This document shows, in pieces, positions 1 through 7,874 of a stretch of DNA of 33,326 bases. Under the pieces are notes generated by a model. The model searched no databases. It saw nothing but the letters and a program-made list of their open reading frames with translations, and had not been told where the DNA came from. The stretch is from an uncultured bacterium (lineage in GTDB: Bacteria; Verrucomicrobiota; Kiritimatiellia; RFP12; UBA1067). The stretch spans positions 1 to 33,326 of the forward strand of contig CACZAK010000038.1 in assembly GCA_902779075.1 (NCBI GenBank), in the 5' to 3' direction. Within the stretch, counting starts at the first letter, position 1; each line of letters starts with the position of its first letter. The position numbers and the translations under genes were made by a program.

Positions 1-1161
1 GAACAAGGGCGAGCGCGTGGGCGTGGTGGGGCCCAACGGCTCAGGAAAGTCCACGCTTTTCAAGATCATCCTCGGCGAGCTCTCCACGGACCACGGCGAG
101 CTCGTGATCGAGGAGAACCCCACGATTGGCTCCACGCGGCAGAACCCCGAGCCGGACACGCCGGACGAGACGCTGCTCGAGTACGCGATGCGCGGCGTGC
201 CGGGGTTCTGCGAGCTCGAGGCGAAGATGAAGGCGCTCGAGGCGCGTCTCGACGCGGGCGAGACGGAGGTGTTGAAGGAGTACGGCGAGGTGCAGACCGC
301 GTTCGAGCACCTCGGCGGGTACGACCTCGAGACGCGCGTGAAGGTGGCGCTCGGCGGACTCGGGTTCGCCGTGGAGGAGTTCGCGAAGCCGTTCGCGTCC
401 TTCTCCGGCGGCTGGCGCATGCGCGCGGAGCTCTCGCGCGTGCTCGCGAGCGAGCCGGACCTCCTCCTGCTCGACGAGCCGTCCAACTACCTCGACCTCC
501 CCGCCGTCGACTGGCTCCAGCGCTTCCTCAAGCTCTACAGCGGCACGCTCATGCTCATCTCGCACGACCGCTACCTGCTCAAGTCGCTCACGAGCATCAT
601 CGTGGAGGTGGACGCCGGCACGTGCACGCGCTACGAGGGCGACCTCGACTGGTACCTGCGCGAGCGCGAGGTGCGCTACCAGCAGCTCGTCCAGGCGAAG
701 GCGAACCAGGACCACCACCGCGAGCAGCTCCAGCGGTTCGTGGACCGCTTCCGCGCGCAGGCCACGAAGGCCGCGCAGGCGCAGAGCCGCCAGAAACTCA
801 TTGACAAGATCGACGAGGAGCGCATCGTGCTGCCGAAGCGCTACTCGCGGCGCGGGCGCCTGCGTCTCGCCGAGCCGCCGCCCTCCGGCATCGAGATGTT
901 CCGCTGCGAGAACATGTTCTTCTCCTACGACGGCGTGAAGAACGTCCTCCACGACGTGACCTTCAACGTCGCGCGCGGCGACAAGGTGGCCGTGATCGGC
1001 TACAACGGCCTCGGCAAGACCACGCTCATGCGCATCATCGCGGGGACGCGCCAGCCCACGGCCGGCAAGGCCGTGCTCGGGCACAACGTGGTGTGCGGCT
1101 ACCTCAGCCAGGAGTTCGCCGAGACGATCCCGCCCGACCTCACCGTGTACCGCAACGCGAA

Positions 1162-1199
1162 GAACGCGATCCCGCCGGGGGAACGCGATCCCGCCGGGG
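1162..1199 (+). repeat. Exact 19-bp tandem duplication inside the ABC-F gene
   Basis: The unit GAACGCGATCCCGCCGGGG occurs twice back to back (1162-1180 and 1181-1199) without a mismatch. Nineteen is not a multiple of three, so the second copy shifts the frame by +1 between the two ATPase domains. The single-copy version reads through cleanly. Confidence 0.95.
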
Positions 1200-1563
1200 A
1201 TGAACGAGAAGAACTTCCGCAACCAGCTCGGCGCGTTCGGGTTCGACGAGAACGACGTGGAGAAGCCGGCGGGCGTGCTTTCGGGCGGCGAGAAGATCCG
1301 CCTCGCGTTCCTGCGGCTGTTCCTGCAATGCCCCAATTTCCTTCTCCTCGACGAGCCCACCACGCACCTCGACCTCGACGGGCGCGCGCTCCTGCAGGAC
1401 GCGCTCCAGAAGTACAAGGGCACGATACTCCTCGTCTCGCACGACATCGAGTTCGTGCGCGCCGTCGCAACGTCGGTGATCGAGATCACGCGCGAGGAGG
1501 TGCGTTCGTACCCGGGCGGCTACGACTACTATTGCGAGAAGAAGGCGCAGCGAGAGGCCGCCG

Positions 1564-1669
1564 GTAGGGCGGCCTCGACGAGGCCGCCGAATGATGCGGC
1601 GCGCGCGGGGCGCGCGCCCTACCAAGCCAGCGCATCGGATGCGGCGCGCTCGGCGAGCGCGCCCTACCA
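1564..1669 (+). repeat. Three REP-type hairpins (GTAG foot) embedded in the ABC-F coding sequence
   Basis: There are three perfect hairpins, each with 9-bp arms and a 3-nt loop: 1568-1588 (arm GGCGGCCTC), 1598-1618 (arm GGCGCGCGC) and 1643-1663 (arm GGCGCGCTC). Each carries GTAG at one foot: on the plus strand for the first (1564-1567), and as CTAC followed by CA on the minus strand for the second and third. Arm sequences differ between units but pairing is kept. A GTAG tetranucleotide at the foot of a hairpin is the signature of REP elements mobilised by REP-associated tyrosine transposases (RAYT). Units 1 and 2 are inverted, as in a REPIN. In the gene's frame they encode an Ala/Arg/Pro-rich insert (roughly GRAASTRPPN to SASAPYQ). 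Confidence 0.85.
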
Positions 1670-1958
1670 GGATGGTGCAACCGAGGTACAGAAGCTCACC
1701 TCGAAGGAGCTGCGGCAGCAGCGCGCCGCCGAGCGCGCGAAGATCGCGCCGCGCGTGAAGGAATTGAAGAAGCGCGTGGAGACGGCCGAGCGTAAGCTCG
1801 AGGAGCTGCAGAAGGCGCTTGATACAGCCTCCGAGGAGCTGTTCAACCCGAAGCCCACGACCGACTTCGCCGAGGTCAACCGCCAGGTGCGGACGATCCA
1901 GTTCGAGATCGACCGTTATACTGCGGACTGGGAGTCCGCCGCGACGGAGCTGGAACAG

Positions 1959-1989
1959 CTGACACATGCGTCCGCAGATGTGGTATAAT
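1959..1989 (+). promoter_or_regulatory. metG promoter (extended -10)
   Basis: TGG-TATAAT has its -10 hexamer at 1984-1989, overlapping the TAA stop of the ABC-F gene. A CTGACA at 1959-1964 could be a -35 box, but its 19-nt spacing is long. The Shine-Dalgarno AAGGAGAAGAG lies just before the ATG at 2022. Confidence 0.6.
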
Positions 1990-2021
1990 ATTCCCCGTTT
2001 TTTCAAGGAGAAGAGATAGAA

Positions 2022-4127
2022 ATGTCAGAGAAACGCCGTATAGTCGTAACGAGTGCGCTCCCCTACGCGAACGGGGACATTCACCTAGGCCACCTTGTCG
2101 AGTACATCCAGACCGACTTCTGGGTCCGGTTCCAGAAGATGCGCGGGCATGAATGTCTGTATGTGTGTGCGGACGATACGCACGGTACGCCAATCATGAT
2201 CCGCGCCCGCGCGGAGGGTATCACGCCGGAGGAACTGATTGCGCGCAGCCACGCGCTTCACCTAAAGGACTTCACGGACTTTGAGGTTGCGTTCGACAAC
2301 TACTACACCACCAACTCCCCGGAGAACAAGGAGCTTTCGGAACGCATCTTCGCCGCAGCCGAAAAGCAAGGCTACATCACGACGAAGAGCTCTCCGCAGC
2401 TCTACTGCACGCACTGCGGAATGTTCCTGCCAGATCGTTACGTGAAGGGGACTTGTCCGAAATGCGGCGCCGAGAACCAGTACGGCGACAGCTGCGACAA
2501 GTGTGGCGCAACGTACGGCGCAGAGGAACTTGGACATCCCACATGCACGACCTGCGGCGCCACGCCCGAGGTGCGGGACTCCGAACACCTCTATTTCGAG
2601 CTTGAACCGCAGCACGAATACCTTGAGAAATGGATTCCTGCCCACACGACAAGTGACATCTCCAACAAGCTGCTTGAGTGGTTCCGGGAGCCGTTGCGCG
2701 GCTGGTGCATATCGCGCGACGCGCCGTACTTCGGATTTGAGATTCCCGGACATCCTAACAAGTTCTTCTATGTATGGGTCGACGCCCCCATCGGCTACCG
2801 TGCCTCGCTTGCCAACTGGTGTGCCCAGCACGGACAGGACATCAATGCATGGTGGCCGGAAGATGGGGAACAGGGAACGGGAAATGGGGAACAGAAGACG
2901 GAACTGTATCACTTTATCGGTAAGGACATTATCAGGTTCCACTGTCTGTTCTGGCCTGGAATGCTTCATGGGGCAGGCATCCGCACGCCCGACAAGGTTT
3001 TTGTACACGGCTTCCTCACCGTGAACGGCGAGAAGATGTCCAAGTCCAAGGGCACGTTCGTGAACGCCCGCACGTACCTCGACCACCTTCCTGCGGCTGC
3101 ATTGCGCTACTACTACGCCTGCAAGCTCTCGGGTACGACGGACGACCTTGACCTCAACCTCGCCGACTTCGTGCAGCGCGTGAACTCCGACCTCGTGGGC
3201 AAGATCACGAACCTCGCTTCGCGAGGTGCGCAGATGTTGAACAAGCCCGCGCTCGGCGGTATGCTGGGTACGCTTGACGAAGAGGGACGCAAGCTTGTCG
3301 AGTTCGCGCAGTCCCGTGCGGATGTCATTGCGCAGCACTATGAAAATCGTCGATTCTCGCAGGTGCCCGTGGAGGTGTCTAAAATCGCCGACGCGGCGAA
3401 CGAGTACTTCGACCGCCGCGAGCCGTGGAAGACGATCAAGACGGACGTCGAGACAACGCGCGTGACACTCACGGCTATCCTCAACGTGTTCCGCATTCTA
3501 GCAATCTACCTCAAGCCCATTCTCCCCACATACGCTGAGAAGTCCGCAGCCCTGTTCGGCGAATCCGACTGGACTTGGTCCGACGCGGCGAAGACGCTGG
3601 AAGGGCAGCCTATCGGCAAGTACGAGTACCTCGCCACGCGCATCGACGCCAAGCAGGTGGAGGCGATGGTCGAGGCCGCAAAGGTGAAGCCCGCCTCCAG
3701 CGGCGAAGTGGCCCACGAGAGCCGGGCGAGCAAAAACAAGGCGAAAGCTGCGGACAACGAGCCTCAGGCCGCTAGCCAAGATTTTCCCCTCAAGCCTGAA
3801 ATCGCCTTCCCTGACTTCGAGAAGCTCGACCTCCGCGTGGGTACGGTGCTTTCGTGCGAGACGGTGCCGAAGTCGTCGAAGCTCCTCAAGTTCGAGCTGG
3901 ATGCTGGCGCGCTCGGCAAGCGCACGATCTTCAGCGGAATCCGCGGGGCGTATCCCGACCCAGCAGCGCTAGTGGGCAAGGAGGTCGTGTTCGTCGCGAA
4001 TCTCGCCCCGCGCAAGATGAGCGTGGGAGTCTCAGAGGGAATGATCCTCTTCGCTGGTGATCCGGGCGTTTCGGGTGGCGTCCTTACCCCGTTCGCGACA
4101 GCTGGTGCCGGCACGCCTTGCACATGA
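2022..4127 (+). CDS. metG: Methionyl-tRNA synthetase
   Basis: Charges tRNA-Met with methionine in the cytoplasm (701 aa, the long bacterial form). The class I signatures are HLGH near residue 22 (PYANGDIHLGH) and KMSKSKGT near residue 340. Between them is a zinc-knuckle insert with four CxxC pairs (YCTHC, CPKC, CDKC, CTTC), as in two-zinc MetRS. An anticodon-binding helical domain follows. After a charged, low-complexity linker, a C-terminal tRNA-binding (EMAP/Trbp111-like) domain begins near FEKLDLRVGTVLSCE. The start is fixed by AAGGAG about 10 nt upstream. Oddity: seven extra residues duplicated in frame before TELYHFIGKDI. The gene lies 33 nt after the ABC-F stop but has its own promoter. 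Confidence 0.97.
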   Translation: MSEKRRIVVTSALPYANGDIHLGHLVEYIQTDFWVRFQKMRGHECLYVCADDTHGTPIMIRARAEGITPEELIARSHALHLKDFTDFEVAFDNYYTTNSPENKELSERIFAAAEKQGYITTKSSPQLYCTHCGMFLPDRYVKGTCPKCGAENQYGDSCDKCGATYGAEELGHPTCTTCGATPEVRDSEHLYFELEPQHEYLEKWIPAHTTSDISNKLLEWFREPLRGWCISRDAPYFGFEIPGHPNKFFYVWVDAPIGYRASLANWCAQHGQDINAWWPEDGEQGTGNGEQKTELYHFIGKDIIRFHCLFWPGMLHGAGIRTPDKVFVHGFLTVNGEKMSKSKGTFVNARTYLDHLPAAALRYYYACKLSGTTDDLDLNLADFVQRVNSDLVGKITNLASRGAQMLNKPALGGMLGTLDEEGRKLVEFAQSRADVIAQHYENRRFSQVPVEVSKIADAANEYFDRREPWKTIKTDVETTRVTLTAILNVFRILAIYLKPILPTYAEKSAALFGESDWTWSDAAKTLEGQPIGKYEYLATRIDAKQVEAMVEAAKVKPASSGEVAHESRASKNKAKAADNEPQAASQDFPLKPEIAFPDFEKLDLRVGTVLSCETVPKSSKLLKFELDAGALGKRTIFSGIRGAYPDPAALVGKEVVFVANLAPRKMSVGVSEGMILFAGDPGVSGGVLTPFATAGAGTPCT
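2862..2903 (+). repeat. In-frame 21-bp direct repeat within metG
   Basis: Units 2862-2882 and 2883-2903 share ATGGGGAACAG and give the imperfect 7-residue repeat DGEQGTG/NGEQKTE. The stretch is G/A-rich and resembles dispersed GGGAACAGGGAAC-type simple repeats. It sits at a surface-loop position just before the conserved ELYHFIGKDI motif. Confidence 0.7.
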
Positions 4128-4145
4128 CAGAGGCGCGTTGATGGG

Positions 4146-4174
4146 TTGAACGGACGGGCTGGATTTGGTATACT
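4146..4174 (+). promoter_or_regulatory. Promoter of the purF-lysA-kdsB operon
   Basis: TTGAAC (4146-4151), 17-nt spacer, then TATACT (4169-4174) preceded by TGG (extended -10). It is the best -35/-10 pair in the window. A Shine-Dalgarno CAGGAGAT precedes the ATG at 4202. Confidence 0.75.
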
Positions 4175-4201
4175 GTCCGCATAGGAAAACCAGGAGATTT
4201 T

Positions 4202-5674
4202 ATGGGCGGATTTTGCGGCGTCATATCAAAAGAGGACTGCGTGGCAGACCTCTTTTTCGGTACAGACTACCATTCCCATCTCGGCACGCAACGTGGCGGG
4301 ATGGCGGTGCTTGGCGAGAAGGGCTTCCAACGCGCCATACACAACATACAGAACGCGCCGTTCCGGTCGAAGTTCGAGAACGACTTCGCAAAGTTCCAGG
4401 GACGAGCGGGACTCGGCGTGATCTCGGATACCGACCCGCAGCCACTAATCGTCGCGAGCCGTCTCGGCACCTACGCGATCGTGACCGTTGGCATCCTCAC
4501 AAACATCGAATCGCTCATGGCCGAGATGTTCGCCGAGCGGCACATGCAGTTCCAGTACTCCACGACATCAGGCGTGGTCAGTCCCACCGCCGTGGTTGCG
4601 GCGCTAATCGATTCGCAGGACTCCTTCGTGGAGGGCGTCAAGTACGCGCAGGCGCGCATTGAGGGCTCCTGCTCGCTGATGATCCTCACTGAAGAAGGGC
4701 GCTTCTACGCGGCGCGCGACCGCTTTGGACGCACGCCAATCATCTTCGGCAAGAAGGACGGATCGCTCATCGCGACGCAGGAAAGCTGCATCTTCCCGAA
4801 CCTCGGTTACGAGCATCTGCGCGATCTCGGTCCCGGCGAGATGGTGGAGGCGACGCCGGACGGTCTCACTACGCTCATCGAGCCTGGCGAGGACATGGCG
4901 ATCTGCTCGTTCCTCTGGGTCTACTACGGCTATCCAGCCTCGACTTACGAAGGACGCAACGTTGAGATGGCGCGTTACCGCTGCGGCGGCTATCTTGCGC
5001 GGCGGAATCCCGTTGAGGCGGACAGCGTGGGCGGCGTGCCCGACTCGGGCGTGGCGCACGCCCTTGGCTACTCGCAGGAGTGCGGAACGCGTTATGCGCG
5101 CCCGTTCGTGAAGTACACGCCTACGTGGCCGCGTTCGTTCATGCCGCCGGACCAGCGTCAGCGCGACCTCATCGCGCACATGAAACTCATTCCGATTCCC
5201 GGTCTCATCAAGGACAAGCGGCTTGTCTTCTGCGATGACTCTATCGTGCGCGGCACGCAGCTGCGCCAGCAGGCGAAGCGCCTCTGGCGTGACGGCGCGA
5301 AGGAAATACACATGCGCATCGCGTGTCCGCCGCTCCTCTACGGATGCAAGTTCATAAACTTCTCGCGGTCGAAGTCCGTCTACGACCTCGCCACGCGCCG
5401 CTACATCCGCGAAGTGGAAGGGGACGACCCGAATGCCGTGGAGAAGTACCAGGATCCCGACGGCGAGCCCTACAAGAAGATGATCGAGAAACTCCGCAAC
5501 GACCTCGGGCTCACGTCGCTCGCGTTCCAGCGCCTCGACGACCTTGTATCCGCAATCGGACTCCCGAAGGAAAAACTCTGCACCTACTGCTGGACGGGCA
5601 AAGACGTTTCAGAGAAGGGCGGCTGCCCTTGCGGAGGGAAGTGTCCGCACGCCGCAGCAGCACAGAGGAAATAA
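4202..5674 (+). CDS. purF: Amidophosphoribosyltransferase (glutamine PRPP amidotransferase)
   Basis: Catalyses the first committed step of de novo purine synthesis: PRPP plus glutamine to 5-phosphoribosylamine (490 aa, cytoplasmic). The Ntn glutaminase domain starts MGGFCGV, so the nucleophile would be Cys5 after removal of a short propeptide. GTQRGGMAV is the matching glutaminase region. The PRPP-binding loop is LVFCDDSIVRGTQLR. Cysteines at 235 (CSFLWVYYGYPAS), 375/382 (RIACPPLLYGC) and 460/463 (CTYCWTG) match the positions of the [4Fe-4S] ligands of the Bacillus-type enzyme, so an iron-sulphur PurF is likely. The protein ends in a further cysteine-rich tail (GGCPCGGKCP) not expected in the family. 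First gene of an operon; lysA starts 3 nt after its stop. Confidence 0.93.
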   Translation: MGGFCGVISKEDCVADLFFGTDYHSHLGTQRGGMAVLGEKGFQRAIHNIQNAPFRSKFENDFAKFQGRAGLGVISDTDPQPLIVASRLGTYAIVTVGILTNIESLMAEMFAERHMQFQYSTTSGVVSPTAVVAALIDSQDSFVEGVKYAQARIEGSCSLMILTEEGRFYAARDRFGRTPIIFGKKDGSLIATQESCIFPNLGYEHLRDLGPGEMVEATPDGLTTLIEPGEDMAICSFLWVYYGYPASTYEGRNVEMARYRCGGYLARRNPVEADSVGGVPDSGVAHALGYSQECGTRYARPFVKYTPTWPRSFMPPDQRQRDLIAHMKLIPIPGLIKDKRLVFCDDSIVRGTQLRQQAKRLWRDGAKEIHMRIACPPLLYGCKFINFSRSKSVYDLATRRYIREVEGDDPNAVEKYQDPDGEPYKKMIEKLRNDLGLTSLAFQRLDDLVSAIGLPKEKLCTYCWTGKDVSEKGGCPCGGKCPHAAAAQRK

Positions 5675-5677
5675 CAA

Positions 5678-6934
5678 ATGAAAGACCTGCCATTCACTTG
5701 GGAAAAGCTTGAGTCGATTGTTTCGCGTTGGCCCACGCCGTTCCACATCTACGACGAGGCGGCGATCGTCGCGAACGCGCGCCGTCTGAAGGCTGCATTC
5801 GCTTGGAACAAGGGTTTCCATGAATATTTCGCCGTCAAGGCCGCGCCCAATCCATATCTCATGGAACTGCTGCGCAAGGAGGGTTTCGGCAGCGACTGTT
5901 CGTCTATGGCGGAGCTTGTTCTCGCAGAGGCGGTCGGCAACGTGGGCGAGGACGTGATGTTCACCTCAAACGACACGCCGGCTCCGGAATTCAAGAAGGC
6001 CGCCGAGATGGGCGCAATCATCAACCTCGATGACATTACGCACCTTGATTTCCTTGAACGAGTGCTGGACGGACATCTACCCGATCTCTTGTGCTGCCGC
6101 TGGAATCCCGGTCCGCTGAAGGGCGGCAACGCCATCATCGGCAAACCAGAGGAGGCGAAGTACGGCTTTACTAAGCCTCAGCTCTTCGAGGCGTACCGCC
6201 GCATGAAGGAGAAGGGCGTGAAGCGCTTCGGTCTCCACACGATGGTCGCCTCAAACGAACTTGACCCTCAGTACATCATCGACACTGCAACGCTCCTATT
6301 TGACCTCGTTGTTGAAATCTCTCGCGAAGTAGGTATCACTTTTGAGTTCATCAACATCGGCGGCGGCATCGGCATTCCGTACCGTCCTGACCAGCAGGCG
6401 ATGGACCTGGAGCGCGTTGGGAAGGGGATTGAGGACGCATACCAAACGCATCTTCTTGCGCAGGGTCATCCCGACATCCGCCTCTACATGGAGTGCGGAC
6501 GCTGCATAACGGGTCCTTACGGCTACCTCGTTGCACGCGTCCTGCACATCAAGGACACCTACCGCAAATACGCCGGGCTCGACGCATGCATGGCGAACCT
6601 GATGCGCCCAGCGCTCTACGGCGCATACCACCACATCACAGTGCCTGGAACTGCACCGGACGCGCCGCGCGTCGTTTACGACGTGACGGGCTCGCTCTGC
6701 GAGAACAACGACAAGTTTGCCATCCAGCGCGAGTTGCCCGAACTCCAAGTTGGTGACCTTGTGGTGATCCATGACGCCGGCGCGCACGGACACGCGATGG
6801 GCTTCCAGTACAACGGCAAGCTCCGCAGCGCGGAACTGCTCCTCAAGCCAGACGGCTCCGTAGTGCAGATTCGCCGCGCAGAAACCCTTGCGGATTATTT
6901 CGCAACCCTTGATTATCCCGGACTCCCAAAATGA
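5678..6934 (+). CDS. lysA: Diaminopimelate decarboxylase (fold-type III PLP decarboxylase)
   Basis: Converts meso-diaminopimelate to L-lysine, the last lysine step (418 aa). The PLP lysine is K54 in YFAVKAAPNPYL. GSDCSSMAEL and the glycine-rich INIGGGIGIPY (phosphate-binding) follow. The C-terminal beta-barrel carries MECGRCITGPYG and the active-site segment SLCENNDKFAIQR, whose Cys and neighbouring residues contribute to the other half-site of the dimer. DAGAHGHAMGFQYNG is also typical. Close relatives in the fold (ornithine/arginine or carboxynorspermidine decarboxylases) are possible, but the motifs favour LysA. The start lies 3 nt after purF, and the stop overlaps the kdsB start (ATGA), implying translational coupling. 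Confidence 0.87.
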   Translation: MKDLPFTWEKLESIVSRWPTPFHIYDEAAIVANARRLKAAFAWNKGFHEYFAVKAAPNPYLMELLRKEGFGSDCSSMAELVLAEAVGNVGEDVMFTSNDTPAPEFKKAAEMGAIINLDDITHLDFLERVLDGHLPDLLCCRWNPGPLKGGNAIIGKPEEAKYGFTKPQLFEAYRRMKEKGVKRFGLHTMVASNELDPQYIIDTATLLFDLVVEISREVGITFEFINIGGGIGIPYRPDQQAMDLERVGKGIEDAYQTHLLAQGHPDIRLYMECGRCITGPYGYLVARVLHIKDTYRKYAGLDACMANLMRPALYGAYHHITVPGTAPDAPRVVYDVTGSLCENNDKFAIQRELPELQVGDLVVIHDAGAHGHAMGFQYNGKLRSAELLLKPDGSVVQIRRAETLADYFATLDYPGLPK

Positions 6935-7683
6935 AGACACTCGGTATCATTCCGTCCCGCTACGGCTCCAGCCGTTTCCCAGGCAAGCCGCTCCATCTCC
7001 TCTGCGGCAAGCCGCTCGTCGCATGGGTAGTAGAAGCCGTCAAAAAGGCCAAGACGCTCGATGACGTGATCGTGGCGACGGATGACGAGCGAATCGTCTC
7101 CGCCGTTGAGGCTCACAGCGGAAAGGCCGTGATGACGCCTAGCGAGCTACCGAGCGGTACGGACCGCATTGCCTGTGCGGCCGGAGATTTCGCCGACGAT
7201 GACATTCTGGTGAACATTCAGGGCGACGAGCCGTTGATTTCTCCCGATCTCATCGACTCGCTCGTTGGGCGCATGAAGGAAGGAACGAAATGGGACATGG
7301 CGACGGCCGTTACGCCGATCAAGACGCTTGACGATCTCAACGCCAAGACTGTTGTCAAGGTCGTGCTAGACCGCGACGACGGCGCGCTGTATTTTTCCCG
7401 CGCTCCGATTCCCTGCGACCGCGACCACGAACCCGATATCGCTAACGGTCTCTGGGTACGCCATCTCGGTATCTACGCTTATCGCGGCGTGTTCCTGAAG
7501 AAGTACATCTCCGAGCCGCCGTGCGACTTGGAGAAGACAGAGAAGCTTGAACAGCTCCGCGCGCTCTGGATGGGCGCGAAGATTGCCGTGATCCGCACGG
7601 ACGATGAAGGGGTGGGCGTGGACACGCCAGAGGACGCCGTGCGCATCGAGGCTATCCTCCAAGCGCGAATGCAGAACTCATAA
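6931..7683 (+). CDS. kdsB: 3-deoxy-manno-octulosonate cytidylyltransferase (CMP-Kdo synthetase)
   Basis: Activates Kdo with CTP to give CMP-Kdo, the donor for LPS inner-core assembly; it therefore implies a Gram-negative outer membrane (250 aa, the usual length). Motifs: N-terminal nucleotide-binding IPSRYGSSRFPGKPL, then VATDDERI, NIQGDEPLI (metal and sugar binding), TAVTPI, ALYFSRAPIP, and the C-terminal VGVDTPEDAVRIE. It is the last gene of the purF-lysA-kdsB operon and overlaps lysA by 4 nt. No clear intrinsic terminator follows, only a dispersed-repeat fragment. Confidence 0.95.
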   Translation: MKTLGIIPSRYGSSRFPGKPLHLLCGKPLVAWVVEAVKKAKTLDDVIVATDDERIVSAVEAHSGKAVMTPSELPSGTDRIACAAGDFADDDILVNIQGDEPLISPDLIDSLVGRMKEGTKWDMATAVTPIKTLDDLNAKTVVKVVLDRDDGALYFSRAPIPCDRDHEPDIANGLWVRHLGIYAYRGVFLKKYISEPPCDLEKTEKLEQLRALWMGAKIAVIRTDDEGVGVDTPEDAVRIEAILQARMQNS

Positions 7684-7704
7684 TGAACCAGTTGCAAAAC
7701 CTTT

Positions 7705-7727
7705 CTTGCTTTCGCTATTGGGAGTTT
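7705..7727 (+). repeat. Dispersed repeat fragment after kdsB
   Basis: A 23-bp stretch (begins CTTGCTTTCGCTATTGG) is exactly repeated in inverse orientation at 20285-20307. G/A-rich sequence continues to about 7750 and resembles the other arm of the element near 20.2 kb. The remaining gene-free sequence from 7684 to 7874 holds only this repeat and the promoter of the next gene. Confidence 0.8.
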
Positions 7728-7825
7728 AGGAGATTGGGAGACTTGGAGAAACTTTTTAAAGGGGTTCATTTTGGACAATAGGCTAGTTTACATAACTGGC
7801 ATTAGGCGCAAGTTGCGGATTGTGC

Positions 7826-7854
7826 TTGATGAACCCGTAAGAAGTTGATATACT
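7826..7854 (+). promoter_or_regulatory. Promoter of the coiled-coil membrane protein gene
   Basis: TTGATG (7826-7831), 17-nt spacer, TATACT (7849-7854) preceded by TGA. The ribosome site AAAGGGAAAC is 5 nt before the ATG at 7875, giving a leader of only about 15 nt. Confidence 0.7.
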
Positions 7855-7874
7855 ATGCGCCAAAGGGAAACTAG

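Larger units (their letters stand above)
2..1988 (+). pseudogene. ABC-F family ATPase, 5'-partial, frameshifted by a 19-bp tandem duplication
   Basis: Soluble twin-ATPase protein of the ABC-F family, whose known members act on the ribosome (translation-factor or antibiotic-protection type). The reading frame is open to the left edge, so the N-terminus is missing. The first ATPase domain has Walker A GPNGSGKST, signature FSGGW and Walker B LLLLDEPSNYLD. The linker (YEGDLDWYLRERE, then a basic coiled coil) is typical of ABC-F. The second domain has GYNGLGKTT, LSGGEKIR and FLLLDEPTTHLD. The first frame runs to 1567 but becomes nonsense after about 1180. The true second half continues one frame over to the TAA at 1986-1988. 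Removing one copy of the 19-bp duplication restores NAIPPGMNEKNF and a single frame. A C-terminal coiled coil follows an in-frame REP insertion. The gene is either recently inactivated, phase-variable, or affected by an assembly error. Confidence 0.85.

Noticed and set aside
41..1489. 482-codon minus-strand open frame opposite the ABC-F gene
   Set aside because: It is Arg/Leu/Val-rich with no motifs, a mirror of GC-rich coding DNA; the plus strand has complete ABC signatures.
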